Shown: piece by piece, positions 1 to 11,651 of the stretch | Layout of the letters: each line of letters opens with the position of its first letter | Numbering within the stretch: the first letter of the stretch is position 1 | Origin: Galeopsis tetrahit | Taxonomy: Eukaryota; Streptophyta; Magnoliopsida; Lamiales; Lamiaceae | NCBI GenBank assembly: GCA_963675135.1 | Contig: OY776131.1 | Location: 39,598,732 to 39,662,731, forward strand | DNA: 64,000 nucleotides | Direction of reading: 5' to 3' | Position numbers and translations under genes: made by a program | Notes under the pieces: generated by a model | The model's database searches: none | What the model was told of the DNA's origin: nothing | The model's input: the letters and a program-made list of their open reading frames with translations, nothing else

Positions 1-1200
1 ATATCAATACCTTTCATTTTTAATCAAATGTAGCACATATTTTTTTATATTTTACCAATTTTGTCACATATTGTTATCAATTAATTTAAAATACCAAAAA
101 ATATGTATATATGTAAAAACTATCTAAATTAAAAAGAAAAAATAATATCTTAAATATGTTTAAATTAAAAAATTCAATTTAAAATCTACAATTGTAAAAA
201 TATTGAGAATTGAAATTATCTAAAACTATTAAATTAAAAAGAGATTTATAAAATATATATTAAAAAAATATAGTAATTGAAATAAATTGTACTCCCTCCT
301 CCGTCCACCAAAAGTATTAACATACTTTTAATGGACGGATGGAGTATAATTTATTTTTTTAATAATGCTTTGAAATTTTTTAAATTTTTTAGATTAAAAA
401 ACATTACTATATACTTTTAGAATTTTTTTTTATAAAGTAAGGTATATTTATTATTTAATTAATTAATTTAATTATATTTATAAAAAGTATGAATTGAATA
501 AGAGTAAAAAAGTTTGTGCTAAATTTAATATAAAATGAAAAGTATGAATATGATTTGGTTAAAAAAAGAAGTATGTACAGGACTCAGATTTGAGGAAAAA
601 TATAAAATATAGATATAATTTAATTTAATTAAAAAAATATGTGCTAAATTTAATAAAAAGTAAAAAGTATGGACTAAAATTGATAATTTGATCTTTCTTT
701 GTAAAAAGATAACCTATTTTCACAGTTGAACTTTATGTAATATATACTGTATGTGTGTGGGGACTGGGGTGTGGTTGTATGCTTTCGATTTTGGTGTGCC
801 ATTTTGATCAGTGCGGTGATACTTTTTTTTTCGATTAATGTCTTTTTTTTTTTTTTTTTGGTTCACAATTGGGTATAGGTTAGAATTCATATTTTAATTT
901 TTTTTAATTGTAATGGTATATTTAGTAATTCAAGAGGGTATTTGTATATTTTTTTAATCTAATGTGTGTATTTAGTTGTGGGTTCAATTATAAAAAATGT
1001 GAGTGCTAATATCCAGCGTCAAGTAATATATCCTTGTCCCACAATCAAATTCACATGTATCATTTATATTCGATTTTGAAAAAAAATCGTCTCATCATTT
1101 ATACACTTTTTACCATTATCATATAGTATTATATTTTATCGTATAATGTGTCATATCTACCTAAAGTTATCAAAATAGACTAGCCTCCCTTAATAAAAAA
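1..1200. other. AT-rich spacer, no gene seen
   Basis: Very AT-rich sequence with poly(A), poly(T) and AT runs, including a T run near 841-859. No open frame here resembles a protein. The only structured item is the small hairpin MITE at 292-344, listed separately. Confidence 0.7.
292..344. mobile_element. Tiny Stowaway-like hairpin MITE
   Basis: A 53-bp near-perfect inverted repeat begins CTCCCTCCTCCGTCC and ends GGACGGATGGAG, flanked by TA on both sides (290-291 and 345-346). The ends match the Stowaway (Tc1/mariner) consensus CTCCCTCCGTCC with TA target duplication. It has almost no loop or internal sequence, so it is a minimal, deleted copy. Confidence 0.65.
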
Positions 1201-1227
1201 AAATTATGAATTGGATTCAACTTTTCA

Positions 1228-3394
1228 TAGTTGTTCGCTAAGGGACGGAACTTCACAAACCATCGTGTTTAGGTTGCGAGTTTTGGCGGGTTGGGGCGGA
1301 CCAGTCCGCCTTTTCCTTTTTTTCTTTTTAAATATAAAATTGATAATATTATTATTATTCTATTATTATAATTAGTTTAATATTATAAAAAAATACAACA
1401 AAAACTAGTCATTGATTCATGTATTATCTAACACTAAAATACACGACTGTAAGTGTACGACGTATATCGTAACGTGATAAGTACAAGATCGATCCCACAA
1501 GAGGTGCAGTGTAAAAGTATATTTTCTTGATTGAATTATAAATAGACGTGATCGATAAATTTGAAGGTTGTAATTACCCCTAATTATCTACTAAAATGTC
1601 ACACGTAAACAATCAAAGAGTAATAAGAGAATCAATCAAAATGTGTTCATGCAAATCATGAAAACGAGGGAAAATACAAACGAAACTCAAATAAGAGAAG
1701 GTAGGTTTCAAGGCACATGCAATACTAATGAATCCATCTATAATTAACAATCTACTCAAATGGTGTTGTGCTTTTTTTATAAGATTGATCACAAAATAAT
1801 GAGTTAAAAGTTCTCTCGATCCAAGTAACCCAAGAGAAATACAATCCAACTTAGTATCTCTACCTAAATTGCATCATAAAACTCAATTAATCCCCTAAGA
1901 TCATCACACATCCTCCTAATCATTGATCATTTCTCGATCTCTCAATAAAATTAGGTCAAATACTTGCAATCAATTAATCAAAAGAGATTTCTCAATCCAA
2001 TTTCAATTAACTAAAATTAACACATCACTGTTGTACACTAATGACATGTTTGGAAGTGAAAATCAAGCATTCAAATATAATTAAGACACACAAACACCAA
2101 TTAAGCAAACTAATAATTCATAAACTTTATCAAAAGTATTTACAAGACCCTAAAACCAAAAGTGTTATAGCCAACAATCAACATGCTCTAACTATAACAA
2201 ACTAATGAAATAAGCAATAGTAAAAAAAAAGAATAAGAAAGCTTAGTCTAATGTATGATGGGTGATGAAATTACAAAGCTATTGATGTCTTCCTTGCTTG
2301 ATTTGGTGGAGAATTGAAGAGATGCATGATGATTACCTCCAAGTGTGTGTAAATATGTGTAAGAGTTCTTGAGGAAAGGGGTAAGTGTGTTTGAATTTAA
2401 GAATGAGGGTATTTATAGTGTTGGGGTAGGGTTTGGGGATAAGTTTTGCACTTAAATCCCTTGAAAATGGCTAAAAATCACTAAAAAACCCGAGATTGAA
2501 AGTGGCCCGGCCGGCGATAACTTCGTATATTGAATTTGGGCCAAAATACGCGCAGGGGTGCATTTATAAAAAAGGTGGGTGCAGATCGGGCCGCCCTACC
2601 GGGCGGAAGTTTCGTATTGCTTTTCGGCCTCCAACTTCGTCCCTCCGTATCTTGAGCTTCCGGCCTCCGATTGACTCGATTCTTTATGATATTTCACTCC
2701 ATTTTTCGAACCGGATCCAATGTTACACTCCTCCTTTTGGTCCAATGATTTGTGGTAGGTGTTTTTCTCCCAAATTTCTTCGTTTTACCTACAAAATTGA
2801 CAAAACACTACCTTTCTCTTATTTCGACCAAAATAATGATAATCAACCCATAAATCAATGAAATCACACTAAAAATGAGCTTCGCATGTGCATAAAAAAT
2901 GTGTAAATTCCACTCGAATCAGTCACATCTTTGAAACTCATTCAACAATTCAAAATCTAGTCGCTACATCGCAATTCACTATCAAAATTTAGAAGTAAAA
3001 AACAGTCAAAACACAACAAGTCTTTGTCTCGCATTACAAACCTGCATGCTTGTGCCGCTTATTTCAGTTCAAACGTCAGACATCGACCTTTCAATTAGAG
3101 TTGCATTGTTAAATTTTATATTAGGATAATAGGTTTAATAATGAGTGTGCACTAGCCAGTAGGTGATAAATATTAAAATACTTTGAATTTTGGAAATGAA
3201 GATGATGAATTTAATAAACAATAATAAAAAAAACGGGTTGACCCGCTGAACCCCGCGGCTCACCCCTCTGTAAGTTGGGTTGAGAGTTTGACAGTCCGCC
3301 TAGCAAATGGGTCGCCTCACCCCGATCCGCCAATTGACGGACTTTTGTGATTTTGGCCCGTTCCGCCCCGCTTCGACAATTCTATATCTATCTA
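1228..3394. repeat. Unclassified composite repeat, possibly an old hAT-like element
   Basis: The block is bounded by GC-rich words in an AT-rich spacer: a GGCGGACCAGTCCGCC palindrome near 1296-1311 and CCGTTCCGCCCCGC near 3360-3373. The outermost ends look loosely inverted (TAGTTGTTCG at 1228 and, on the other strand, TAGAATTGTCG at 3393), as in hAT elements, but I find no matching 8-bp target duplication. The interior has a stretch with GATCGATCCCACAAGAGGTGCAG at 1490-1510 and a GC-rich patch at 2505-2660. No transposase is visible. Classification is uncertain. Confidence 0.3.
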
Positions 3395-4059
3395 TAAACA
3401 TATAATACACCATTATATTTTCCTTTTTAGTGTTTCACTATTTTTTCGATGTCGTTGATCTTAATCTGTCACCTAGTCTTTAACTGTCTTTCACTTATTT
3501 GTTTAAATGTCAATTGTATTAATATTAATCTTGTTAGTACATTTCTTAAAATAAAATACTTTATGCATATGTCCATTAAAACTTTGTCCACTTGTCTTAT
3601 TTGTCTATCCATTAAAATTATTATCATTTTATTTTTGAAACATCACTTTATCTCCGCCTTATAACCATTACTTAACTATTCAAATTGTTGTGGAGTATTA
3701 AATTTTTTAATAAGCAATCACTCTATTCCACTGTAACTTTCTCATTCTTCATTTTTGGACGTCTCATAATAAATTTCTTATTTCATTTTTACTTATTATT
3801 TTTTCTCTTTCAATCATATCAAGTCTTCTTATTATATCTATTACTAGTACAGGGATTCAAGGACTCGGTATTTAAAATATAAATTATAGTAAATCTTCAA
3901 TTCTTCCTTATATACTAATTTTGAAATCTTCTCCGTATGATGCGGTTTCTCCAAAACTCTCCATTATGAAATTTCTTAAATTTTACAATTTGATATATAT
4001 ATTTTTTAATTTTATAATTATTTTCTCTTCATCTAACTTCTCTCTTATCCATTATTTTC
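3395..4059. other. AT-rich spacer, no gene seen
   Basis: A pyrimidine-rich, AT-rich stretch. The short open frames (for example 3449-3664) are hydrophobic by composition and resemble nothing known. I see no gene or RNA here. Confidence 0.6.
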
Positions 4060-4654
4060 TAGAGTCGGCAATTTGGGCCCGACCCGATGGGCCGGCCCGA
4101 CCAACCTGAAACCTAGTATGGACTGCGCTCTAAAATTAAAGACATATAAATAACTGGGCCTATTTGGTCCGACCCGATGAGCCAAATGGACTAGGCTGAA
4201 TTTGGCCCGCCGGCCCATGGGCAACCCGTTTGACCCGATCAATTTTTTTCTTTAGGCAAATAAATAATCAGAATAAGTAAAGTACATTGTTTTTATATAT
4301 TATTGTGTTTATTTTATTTTGACTTTGAAATTTAAATTTATGAATTATTTGTATAGTGAAATGTATAATTAACACATTAGTAATGTATATTTTTAATTAT
4401 AATTATCTGTATAAATAAAAAGTATACGTGAGTATGTGACCAATAAATAACAAGGTTTATATATATATATTAAAAAAAATTGCTAATTTTTTTTTAATTA
4501 GTTCATGGGTTGGGCCGGCCCGCTAGCCCAGCGGGCTGGAGTGGGCTAGACTGGGCTCAAACTTTATAGGCCCGACTAATTCATGGTCCGACCCAGCCCA
4601 CGAACAACACTTGGTCCGATGGCCTGGGCTGGGCAGCCCGATTTGCTAGCTCTA
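4060..4654. mobile_element. Non-autonomous hAT element, 595 bp
   Basis: The element starts TAGAGTCGGCAATTTGGGCC and its other end, read on the minus strand, is TAGAGCTAGCAAATCGGGCT, so the two ends form imperfect terminal inverted repeats. The 8-bp sequence TTATTTTC flanks it exactly on both sides (4052-4059 and 4655-4662), the target duplication length of the hAT superfamily. Sub-terminal regions are rich in GGCCCGACC and GGGCTGG words around an AT-rich core. It has no coding capacity and must be mobilised in trans. Confidence 0.8.
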
Positions 4655-4936
4655 TTATTTTCCCTTTCATTTAACTTCACTCTTATCCATATTATGTTTT
4701 ATACAATTTCAATCTGGGATCTTCTAAGGATAGACTAGATGTCACCTAAACTATGAACAATCCATTAATATGAGCCATTAGATCTGAAATCTAATGACTT
4801 ATATTTGATGATCTGCTACCTGTTGCACTTGGTGTCGCATAATTCATCGTCTTGCATTGCACTTATTATTGTTTTTGTCACATATCTCACTTTTAAATTA
4901 AATTTAATAATTTTAAATATATAATTATAAAATAAA

Positions 4937-4948
4937 AAGTTTATAATT
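4937..4948 (+). repeat. Left target-site duplication of the LINE
   Basis: AAGTTTATAATT here is repeated exactly at 11640-11651, on the far side of the LINE. It abuts the poly(T) run that is the poly(A) tail of the minus-strand element. Confidence 0.75.
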
Positions 4949-4973
4949 TTTTTTGAAACAAAAATAGACCATT

Positions 4974-5438
4974 TTATTCGTTGCAAGAACAGGATGTCGA
5001 GGAAAGTCCAACCACAAAATTCGGTGGATCATCCCAAGTATAGGAGCTGCCAAAAGAATGAGCAGCTCGTGCTAATGAGTGAGCATAAAAGTTAGCCTTC
5101 CTTTTTACGTAGGCAATAGAGCATGAAGGAATACTCTCTAGCTTTGCTTTGCAAGCGTATATATAATCTCCTAGTGCTGAAATGCTTGACTCCCTAGTGT
5201 TTATTGCATCTATCACTACTTTTGAGTCTCCTTCCATACAAACATTTTCCAATTGGAGTTGCTGTAACCATGATAGAGCCTCAAAATATCCCACAGCCTC
5301 AACAATGCTCGGTTCTAAACAGTCGTTCAGTAGGTATGTTCGAGCCGCGAGAAACTCTCCATTGTCGTCATGTAGAACCATCCCAATCCCTGTGTTATTA
5401 GAACTCTCGAAGCAGGCAACGTCCACGTTCATCTTCAA
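4974..5438 (-). pseudogene. LINE RNase H domain (RVT_3 type)
   Basis: This 154-codon frame reads as a plant LINE C-terminal RNase H. It has the first Asp in NVDVA, a conserved EA in VEAVGYFEAL, Asp in MEGDSKVVIDAI, and the C-terminal RKANFYAHSLAR motif. In the family this domain degrades the RNA strand during target-primed reverse transcription. It is the last coding part before the poly(A) tail and is the best-preserved block of the element. It lies in a broken polyprotein, so no function is expected. Apparent open frames on the opposite strand are shadows. Confidence 0.8.
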
Positions 5439-5612
5439 ATAACTTGTGCAGGGCTTGTGTCAGGCCTCGCATTGACGTGTTTTAGTCTGCCTCGGAGCAG
5501 GCCTGTTAACCGACAACCATTCTTCGTAAGCCAGGTAGGCCGCATGCACATAGTGAGTCGGGTTGTCCATCACTTCATTCCAGACTAACTTATTCCTTGT
5601 TTTCCAAATTTG

Positions 5613-5857
5613 TCATAGCAACATGCAGAATTTTGAGCCGCGACTTGGTTCTAGCTTAGAGATCAGCCCCAACACCAGTTCTTGGATCGACTCCACTCTA
5701 AGAAGAGCCTCCTCAATATCTGTTTTAAAGCCTGTTAATTCCCAAATACCCATAGCATAAAAGCAATTGAAGAATGAGTGTGTCGTCGTTTCTATGTCCT
5801 TGCTACATACAACACACCATTTATTTTCAACCACTCGTCGTAAATGGAGATTCACCT
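5613..5857 (-). pseudogene. LINE zf-RVT region, part downstream of the hAT insertion
   Basis: The minus-strand frame contains NLHLRRVVENKWCVVCSKDIETTTHSFFNC (split here: VNLHLRRVV, then CVVCSKDIETTTH and FFNC). This is the Cys/His zinc-binding region that follows reverse transcriptase in plant L1 elements (C-x2-C ... H-x3-C). The upstream part of the same domain is at 7373-7983, separated by the 1.5-kb hAT element. Confidence 0.75.
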
Positions 5858-5865
5858 TATTTGGG

Positions 5866-7364
5866 TAGGGCTGAAAACGAGCCCAAACAAACCAAACACT
5901 GCTATGTATAAGCTCGGCTCGAATTTCAAGGCTTTGAAACTCAGCTCGGCTCGAGCTGAAGCGAGCCACAAATCTAGTGTTTGAACTCGGCTCGAATGAA
6001 GGTGAGCTTGTTCATAAGCTGCTCGGCTCGATTGTGACACAATGGTGCAATCAACTAAAACCTTCAGACTGCAATACACTTTTTCTGCACTGTTGTAGTC
6101 CTATTTTCTCTGTAATGCTGCTGCCTGCTGTCCTTTTTTGCTGCAATGTTGCCGCCTACAATCATTTTTTATGTTATTGTCCTGTTTTCTACCGTGGGCC
6201 ACATGACACACAATGCTTATAAATGATAATTAAATCAAACACAATCTGGTAATAAAACAAGTAAACAACTCCAATATACTATTTAATTAAGAAACAATGA
6301 ACAAGTCTAATAATTAAACAACTCAAATATTCTTTTAAGCGACTCCAAAATTCATTATAAAATTGAGTCTCATTACACCAAAGAAAAAAAAATGCATATA
6401 TAATCTAATAAAAAGCTTAACACAATGCTTAAAAATCTATTATTTGGGATCAATTCACCACTGTAAACAAATCAAAATAATACATTTAACAAATAAAATA
6501 ACAAAGAATTTAATATATAATTAGCATATTCAACAATTGTCAAATTGATAACAAATGCCAAATACCAAATAGATTCAACAGATAACACTGATATTCTTCA
6601 ATTCTTCACTGATAAAAAATGTCAAACAGATTCAACATTGATACTCTATTTTCTGGCTAATGGAAATACATTTTCATCAATAAAAAAAAGTAGTAGTAGA
6701 TGATGTGAATGTAAGGTTAAACAAAATTTTATTACAAACTGATCATAACAAATTTATATTGCAAATTAACTTGATATGAATGTAACATAGTAACAATAGC
6801 AAATGAAATAATCTTATGGAGTAAAATAGATGAAGAACTATCCTAGGTATATTATCAAACACTTGGTGTGCATTACCTGAATGAAGGAATCTTGAAAAAT
6901 ATTGATGGGTAGAATCAAAAACTCATTCAAAGAAATACGATGTGATTCATGTGAAGTAGATGAGATTGAGAAAGGTTCTGTAAGTGTAGTGTGTTCAGGA
7001 AAATAATCAACCCCAATTTTATAGCAACAATGCATCTTTTGGTTTTCAATTTTCATTATTCCATATGAAGTTTCCACTTTCCAATCTAAATATTAATTGC
7101 AGACGGTTTGATTCTCAAAATCTTTAAATGCACCAGAAACTCATCTATCAATACCGATGTATGCACCATTAAAACAAAGAAAACTTAGAAAAGTAAACTA
7201 ACTCACGAGCTTGACGAATCGAACAACCGGTTGTCCGAGCTCGACTCGAATTTTCTGTCGAACACAGAATGGTGTTCAAGCTCGGTTCAAGATGAAGGCA
7301 AACGATCTCAAACGAGTCACCGACGAGCCGAACGACGAGTTGCTCGAATTGATTTACAACCCTA
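5866..7364. mobile_element. Non-autonomous hAT element (1499 bp) inserted in the LINE
   Basis: The ends are TAGGGCTGAAAACGAGCC on the plus strand and TAGGGTTGTAAATCAATT on the minus strand, matching terminal inverted repeats. The 8-bp TATTTGGG is duplicated exactly at 5858-5865 and 7365-7372. Sub-terminal arrays of GCTCGGCTCGA-type words (5900-6030 and 7205-7345) are typical binding-site clusters for hAT transposases. The interior (about 6040-7200) is AT-rich and has no recognisable transposase. It interrupts the LINE zf-RVT region and so is younger than the LINE. Confidence 0.88.
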
Positions 7365-7380
7365 TATTTGGGATCACATT

Positions 7381-7983
7381 ACGACATAATCTCCACGCAG
7401 TATCTTTCACTTTTGGAGGAATTGCCATGTTCCACATCCTGTTCCATCTACCTTCAATTTCCAAGCCATTCTCTCCCCCACGAAGTAGATGCCAAGCGAT
7501 ACGCCGATTTCACCGTATATTGCCAATTCTTTTCGTGATGCCAAATCAATTTGTCCTCAAAACCAGACGGAGATATAGGAGTTCTTAGGATAGCGTGTGC
7601 ATCTCTCTCGAAAAATGCCTGCTCGATTAAGTCCCTACTCCATTAAAAGTGTCCGGGATCATGAGATCATGCACGTTCACGTCTTCAAACCCAGTAACCA
7701 GTGGGGTTTGAACATATAAGCTCCCCTCGTATGTAATCCACGAAACTCCCCATACTTTGATATTTCAGCCACTCCCGACTTTCCACCGTACTCCTTTCCT
7801 AACCAAATCTTGCGCTGCATAGATACTCGACCAAGTATAGCTTGGGTTATTTCCCTTGCACGCCTCCAAAAAAGAGTTATTTGTATAGTATCTAGCTTTC
7901 AGGATTCTGAAAACCATGGCATTAGGTTTATTTAACAATCGCCACCCAATTTTTCCCAACAGAGCCAGATTAAAAAGGCGCAT
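7381..7983 (-). pseudogene. LINE zf-RVT region, part upstream of the hAT insertion
   Basis: The minus-strand frame at 7765-7983 reads FNLALLGKIGWRLL, then SLLARVLKARY-like (here MVFRILKARYY) and WSSIYAAQDLVRKGVRW. This is the segment that follows reverse transcriptase in plant L1 elements (typically NLALLAKQGWRL). The frame is then broken, and coding similarity continues weakly toward 7381. Confidence 0.75.
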
Positions 7984-8693
7984 GTCCCGAAAGCCGCGAC
8001 CTCCCGCTCCTTTATGAACACATATCTTCTGCCACTTGAACTATCTAACTCCCTTAGTTGCATCACTTCCACTTCCCCACCAAAATGAATTCAACATCCG
8101 ATGTAACTCATCTAGTAGCGTTGTTGGAAGTAAAAACGTGCTCATACAGTAAGAAGGGATAGCTTGTGCCGCTGCCTTGATTAAAATTTCTTTCCGTGCT
8201 CTCGATAATTTCTTCTTCCTCCAACCTTGAAGTTTGTTCCACAATCGATCCTTGATATATGTGAAGATTTGCTTCTTACCTCTACCCACCAAGGAAGAAA
8301 GCCCCAAATATCGACCCGTATTTAGAGGCGAATGCACACCCAAAATGTCAGAAAGCAAAGATCGTGTTCCGATTCCCACGTTTTTGCTGAAAAAATTCTA
8401 GATTTATTGTAGTTTATGGCTTGGCCCGATACAAATTCGTACTCGTCCAGGATATTCCTTAGCGTATGACATTCCTGCTCATTCGCCCTACATAAGAGGA
8501 TACATTCATCCGTAAAAAGCAAGTGAGACACTGGCGGTGCCCTTCTGCACACCCGACTACCAGTAATACTTCTCCTTGATGAGGCTTGATGGAGAGCAGC
8601 GGATAATCCCTCAGCACAGAGGATGAAAAGGTAAGGGGACAAGGGATCCCCTTGTCTGAGCCCTCTCTTCGGGGCTATTGGTCCCACAATGTC
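7842..8693 (+). repeat. Tandem duplication within the LINE, copy 1
   Basis: These 852 bp repeat almost exactly at 8701-9552, at a constant offset of 859. By eye I see only two differences (G at 8171 against A at 9030, and T at 8513 against C at 9372). The block covers the end of the reverse transcriptase and the start of the next region of the LINE. This copy carries FTDE where copy 2 has FADE at the reverse transcriptase active site. Confidence 0.9.
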
Positions 8694-8700
8694 CCTCTCT
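8694..8700 (+). other. Seven-base filler at the duplication junction
   Basis: CCTCTCT lies between the two 852-bp copies and belongs to neither flank. Short filler DNA at a tandem-duplication junction fits end-joining repair of a break. Confidence 0.6.
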
Positions 8701-9552
8701 TTGGGTTATTTCCCTTGCACGCCTCCAAAAAAGAGTTATTTGTATAGTATCTAGCTTTCAGGATTCTGAAAACCATGGCATTAGGTTTATTTAACAATCG
8801 CCACCCAATTTTTCCCAACAGAGCCAGATTAAAAAGGCGCATGTCCCGAAAGCCGCGACCTCCCGCTCCTTTATGAACACATATCTTCTGCCACTTGAAC
8901 TATCTAACTCCCTTAGTTGCATCACTTCCACTTCCCCACCAAAATGAATTCAACATCCGATGTAACTCATCTAGTAGCGTTGTTGGAAGTAAAAACGTGC
9001 TCATACAGTAAGAAGGGATAGCTTGTGCCACTGCCTTGATTAAAATTTCTTTCCGTGCTCTCGATAATTTCTTCTTCCTCCAACCTTGAAGTTTGTTCCA
9101 CAATCGATCCTTGATATATGTGAAGATTTGCTTCTTACCTCTACCCACCAAGGAAGAAAGCCCCAAATATCGACCCGTATTTAGAGGCGAATGCACACCC
9201 AAAATGTCAGAAAGCAAAGATCGTGTTCCGATTCCCACGTTTTTGCTGAAAAAATTCTAGATTTATTGTAGTTTATGGCTTGGCCCGATACAAATTCGTA
9301 CTCGTCCAGGATATTCCTTAGCGTATGACATTCCTGCTCATTCGCCCTACATAAGAGGATACATTCATCCGCAAAAAGCAAGTGAGACACTGGCGGTGCC
9401 CTTCTGCACACCCGACTACCAGTAATACTTCTCCTTGATGAGGCTTGATGGAGAGCAGCGGATAATCCCTCAGCACAGAGGATGAAAAGGTAAGGGGACA
9501 AGGGATCCCCTTGTCTGAGCCCTCTCTTCGGGGCTATTGGTCCCACAATGTC
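8701..9552 (+). repeat. Tandem duplication within the LINE, copy 2
   Basis: The second copy of the 852-bp block. It is continuous with the upstream reverse transcriptase coding region, so it is probably the original position. Both copies share the same one-base frameshift, between SRIFSAK and the downstream VGIGTRSLLSDILGVH frame near 9240 and 8380. That frameshift therefore predates the duplication. Confidence 0.9.
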
Positions 9553-10460
9553 ATCATTAACACGAAATAAATAGGTGACAGTTTTAACATATAACATCAT
9601 CCAACGAGTCCAAATCTTGGAAAAACCAAATCTCATGAGTATGATCTCAGGGTAATGCCAATCCACCCTGTCGTAGGCTTTACTAATGTCTATTTTTAGG
9701 GCAACATCTCCATTCTTGCCCTTACGCTTGTTCTTCATCATATGGAGAGTTTCAAATGCAATCAGGACGTTGTCTTGAATATAGCGACCCGACACGAACG
9801 CTGATTGTGCTTTATCTACCAGTTCCGGGAGTACACTTTTCTGTCTGTTGCAAAGGACCTTCGAGATTATCTTGTATAACACATTACACATAGAGATAGG
9901 TCTCAAGTCTTTCATCGTTTGAGGATTATCGCATTTTGGTATCAACACGACTTCTGTTTTGTTCAATTCCTCAGGGAATTCTTCGTTATGAAGTCACTCT
10001 ATACAAGAAGTCAATATATCATCTCCAATCATATGCCAACAATTCTTATAAAAAGTTGGGTTGAAGCCGTCTGAGCCCGGTGACGTATCACTCTTCATCT
10101 GCTTAATAGCCTCCGAGAATTCCTCTTTTTCAAATTGCCGAGTGAGTTCCCCGTTCTGCTCCATAGTTATTGTTCGAGTGATAACATCCAAGAAACTGTT
10201 CAATGTGGTTCGCTCAATGGGACTGGAGAATAGGACAATAAAGTAATCTCCAACCACCGTGCACAAACAGTTTGACCTTCCCCCCATTCCCCGTTCTCGT
10301 CCTTTAATTTCAGAATTTTGTTACGACGTTTCCGAGTCGATGCTGTTTGATGGTAGAATTTTGTGTTTAAATCACCCTCTCGAAGCCAATACACCTTGGC
10401 CCTCTGTTTCTAGAATGCTTCTTCCTGTATTAAAAGCTCTCCCAAGTTCTTCTTTGCATT
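9181..10460 (-). pseudogene. LINE reverse transcriptase domain
   Basis: The best-preserved frame (9181-9966) has the L1 reverse transcriptase blocks in order: VVLIPKCDNP...LRPISMCNVLYKI, QSAFVSGRYIQDNVL, ALKIDISKAYDRVDW, RGLRQGDPLSPYLFILCAEGLS, and the active-site box LLFADE. Active plant L1 copies normally have FADD, so the second catalytic Asp is replaced by Glu. Upstream, LREGDLNTKFYHQ (10200-10394) and GELTRQFEKEEFSEAIKQMKSDTSPGSDGF (split by position, 9994-10287) are the usual linker and first block, in shifted frames. At least three frame breaks make it non-functional. Confidence 0.88.
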
Positions 10461-10462
10461 GC

Positions 10463-11416
10463 TTAATATGGTACCCCTTTCCTGTAATGAGCCTCGTTGC
10501 AGTTGAACAATTTCCTTCTCCAATTTTTTTTTCGGGTTTTAAATTTTGAATCAGCTCTATGACCCAAAATCTGTAATGTTTCTGCCATAGCATGAAGTCT
10601 TTCAGTTACATTCAATTCTCGAAAACCACTCCAACATTCCCGAACCGTTTCTTTGAGGTTATGTTCCATCAGCCATTTGTTCTCGAATCGGAAATTCCTC
10701 CTTCTGGCAATATATTGAATGTGGCTGGTGCTCAGTAAAATAGGGTTATGGTCGGAAACCGGAGCTACCTGATTGTGGAGTTCAGCATGGAAAAAGCGTA
10801 TGTGCCATGCAACATTCGCCATTGCTCTGTCTAGCCGTTCCTTTATTTCATTCAAAGTACCCCTGCTTTTGAACCAAGTAAATTTGTGCCCAGTTAACGG
10901 GATATCCGCTAGGTTACAGTCATTGACTGCTTCTCTAAAGCCTCGTAGGAGCCATCGGGGATGTTCCACTCTACCCTTCTTCTCCGACGAGAATAGGAGG
11001 TCGTTGAAGTCTTCTATACACATCCATGGTAGGTTGTTAACCATGGCGAGTTAGCGTAAAAGGTGCCAAGAGTATTGACGTCGATTTCTTTTTGGGAAGC
11101 CATAAAACCCTGCCAATCTCCAGTCCTCTCCCTCTCCTTGAATAATAGTATCAATGTAGTTCTGTGAATAACTCAATACCGTGCAATTTATGTCGTTATT
11201 CCAAGAGATTGCTAATCCTCCACTTCTACCGATGCAATCCACCGTAAAACAGGAGTTAAATTTGAGTTTGCATCTCAGCGCTTCCACTCTGACTCCAAAT
11301 GACAGGGTTTCTGAGAGGAAAATTACAGTTGGCCTGCGAGAACGAACTAACTCGCATAGTGCAGGAATAGTAGCGTCTTGACCCAAGCCTCTACAGTTCT
11401 AACTAAGGACAATCAT
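10463..11416 (-). pseudogene. LINE apurinic endonuclease domain, start of ORF2
   Basis: ORF2 begins at ATG 11416 with MIVLS, then TAG (11399-11401) where active relatives have Trp in the near-universal LSWNCRGLG start. The domain continues through VIFLSETLSF, SGGLAISWNN, GFPKRNRR, an in-frame TAA at 11051-11053, WMCIEDFNDLLFSSEKKG and finally VAPVSDHNPILL, the conserved SDH motif. The family enzyme nicks target DNA to start reverse transcription. Two stops inside the domain make this copy dead. Confidence 0.85.
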
Positions 11417-11651
11417 CGGCTCTGGGTGGCACCAAAGATAAGCACAAAGAAGGAGGACAGTGTAGTCAACAAGCAAGCAGGGGGTAAAATCAATAGTTCT
11501 CACTTTCGGAGAGAAAAACATTGGCTTCCAACGCAGGGAAGAAAAACATATAAACCAGACCAGAAGAGGATTAAGGATGTGACTCACTCTTGAGATCGGT
11601 AGGAACCGTCATCGGCGGATGATGTGCTGAAGTTGGCCCAAGTTTATAATT

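Larger units (their letters stand above)
4949..11639 (-). mobile_element. L1-type non-LTR retrotransposon (LINE), 5'-truncated, decayed
   Basis: Read on the minus strand, the order is AP-endonuclease (from 11416), reverse transcriptase (about 10460-9181), a zinc-knuckle-like zf-RVT region, and a plant-type RNase H (5438-4974). It ends in a short poly(A), seen as T's at 4947-4954. The 12-bp AAGTTTATAATT flanks it on both sides, as expected for target-primed insertion. No ORF1 is present, so the copy is 5'-truncated. Without the 1499-bp hAT insertion and the duplicated 852-bp block it would be about 4.3 kb. Many stops and frameshifts show it is dead. The family is the plant L1 clade with a C-terminal RNase H. 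Confidence 0.9.

Noticed and set aside
1613..1849. 78-codon minus-strand frame
   Set aside because: It lies in a repeat block and has no similarity I can name; its length is within chance.
2517..2529. ATAACTTCGTATA, identical to one arm of a loxP site
   Set aside because: There is no spacer and no inverted second arm; the next bases are TTGAATTTGG. A single 13-base match within a repeat is a coincidence and not evidence of engineering.
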